From: Bacteroidota bacterium
Lineage (GTDB): Bacteria > Bacteroidota > Bacteroidia > J057
Assembly (NCBI GenBank): GCA_003696875.1
Contig: RFHL01001381.1
Coordinates: forward strand, 1 to 6,221
DNA: 6,221 nucleotides
Direction of reading: 5' to 3'
Of the stretch, positions 6,219-6,221 are shown piece after piece. The translations under genes were made by a program, and so were the position numbers. Under the pieces are notes generated by a model. The model made no database searches. It was not told where the DNA came from and was given only the letters and a program-made list of their open reading frames with translations. Each line of letters starts with the position of its first letter. Position 1 is the stretch's first letter.

Positions 6219-6221
6219 GAC
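6173..6221. repeat. Perfect 18-bp inverted repeat at the window's right edge
   Basis: GTCCTATGTGGGAAAATA (6173-6190) is followed, after 13 nt, by its exact reverse complement (6204-6221). The loop contains a further GGA/TCC pairing. The right arm encodes the last residues and the stop codon of the ViaA-like ORF and ends on the last base, so the pairing may continue beyond. There is no T-run in view to make it a terminator. Confidence 0.85.

Overview
The window looks like a fragment of a fairly GC-rich Bacteroidota genome. The evidence is a surface protein ending in a Por secretion (type IX, T9SS) sorting domain, cysteine-paired 'LGxD…C…YxWSTG…GC' repeats plus a PKD domain, a TPR membrane protein sitting directly before ribH, and a TAnnTTTG-type promoter element. 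The repeat style recalls Saprospiria (Lewinella-like), but that placement is an inference.

Layout, left to right. (1) Positions 2-1141 (+) hold the C-terminal part of a large secreted adhesin-like protein; its 5' end lies outside the window. A 17-bp UUCG-loop terminator follows at 1159-1196. (2) A two-gene unit (+) contains a membrane-anchored TPR protein (1394-2080) and, 11 nt later, ribH for lumazine synthase (2092-2571). (3) A 284-bp convergent intergenic region (2572-2855) carries a MITE-like element with perfect 16-bp terminal inverted repeats. Inside it is a dispersed 'GTCATCCTGAGC'-type repeat, and after it comes the terminator that probably serves ribH. (4) Positions 2856-5357 (-) encode an exported 833-aa M14 zinc-carboxypeptidase-like protein with a C-terminal glutamine-amidotransferase-like region. 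(5) A 132-bp divergent intergenic region (5358-5489) contains a perfect TAGGTTTG -7 element for the rightward gene. (6) Positions 5490-6218 (+) encode an unannotated-looking 242-aa protein that resembles the N-terminal half of ViaA-like VWA-domain proteins. It stops abruptly inside a perfect 18-bp inverted repeat that ends exactly at the last base of the window.

The genes do not form one pathway. ribH is riboflavin biosynthesis, the TPR protein is probably a periplasm-facing envelope factor, the M14 protein and the T9SS adhesin are envelope or secreted proteins, and the last gene is a possible MoxR/VWA chaperone partner. I see no CRISPR, tRNA, rRNA or convincing new defence system. The points most worth a second look are the edge palindrome that truncates the ViaA-like gene (an assembly foldback or a real hairpin) and the nested repeat element downstream of ribH.
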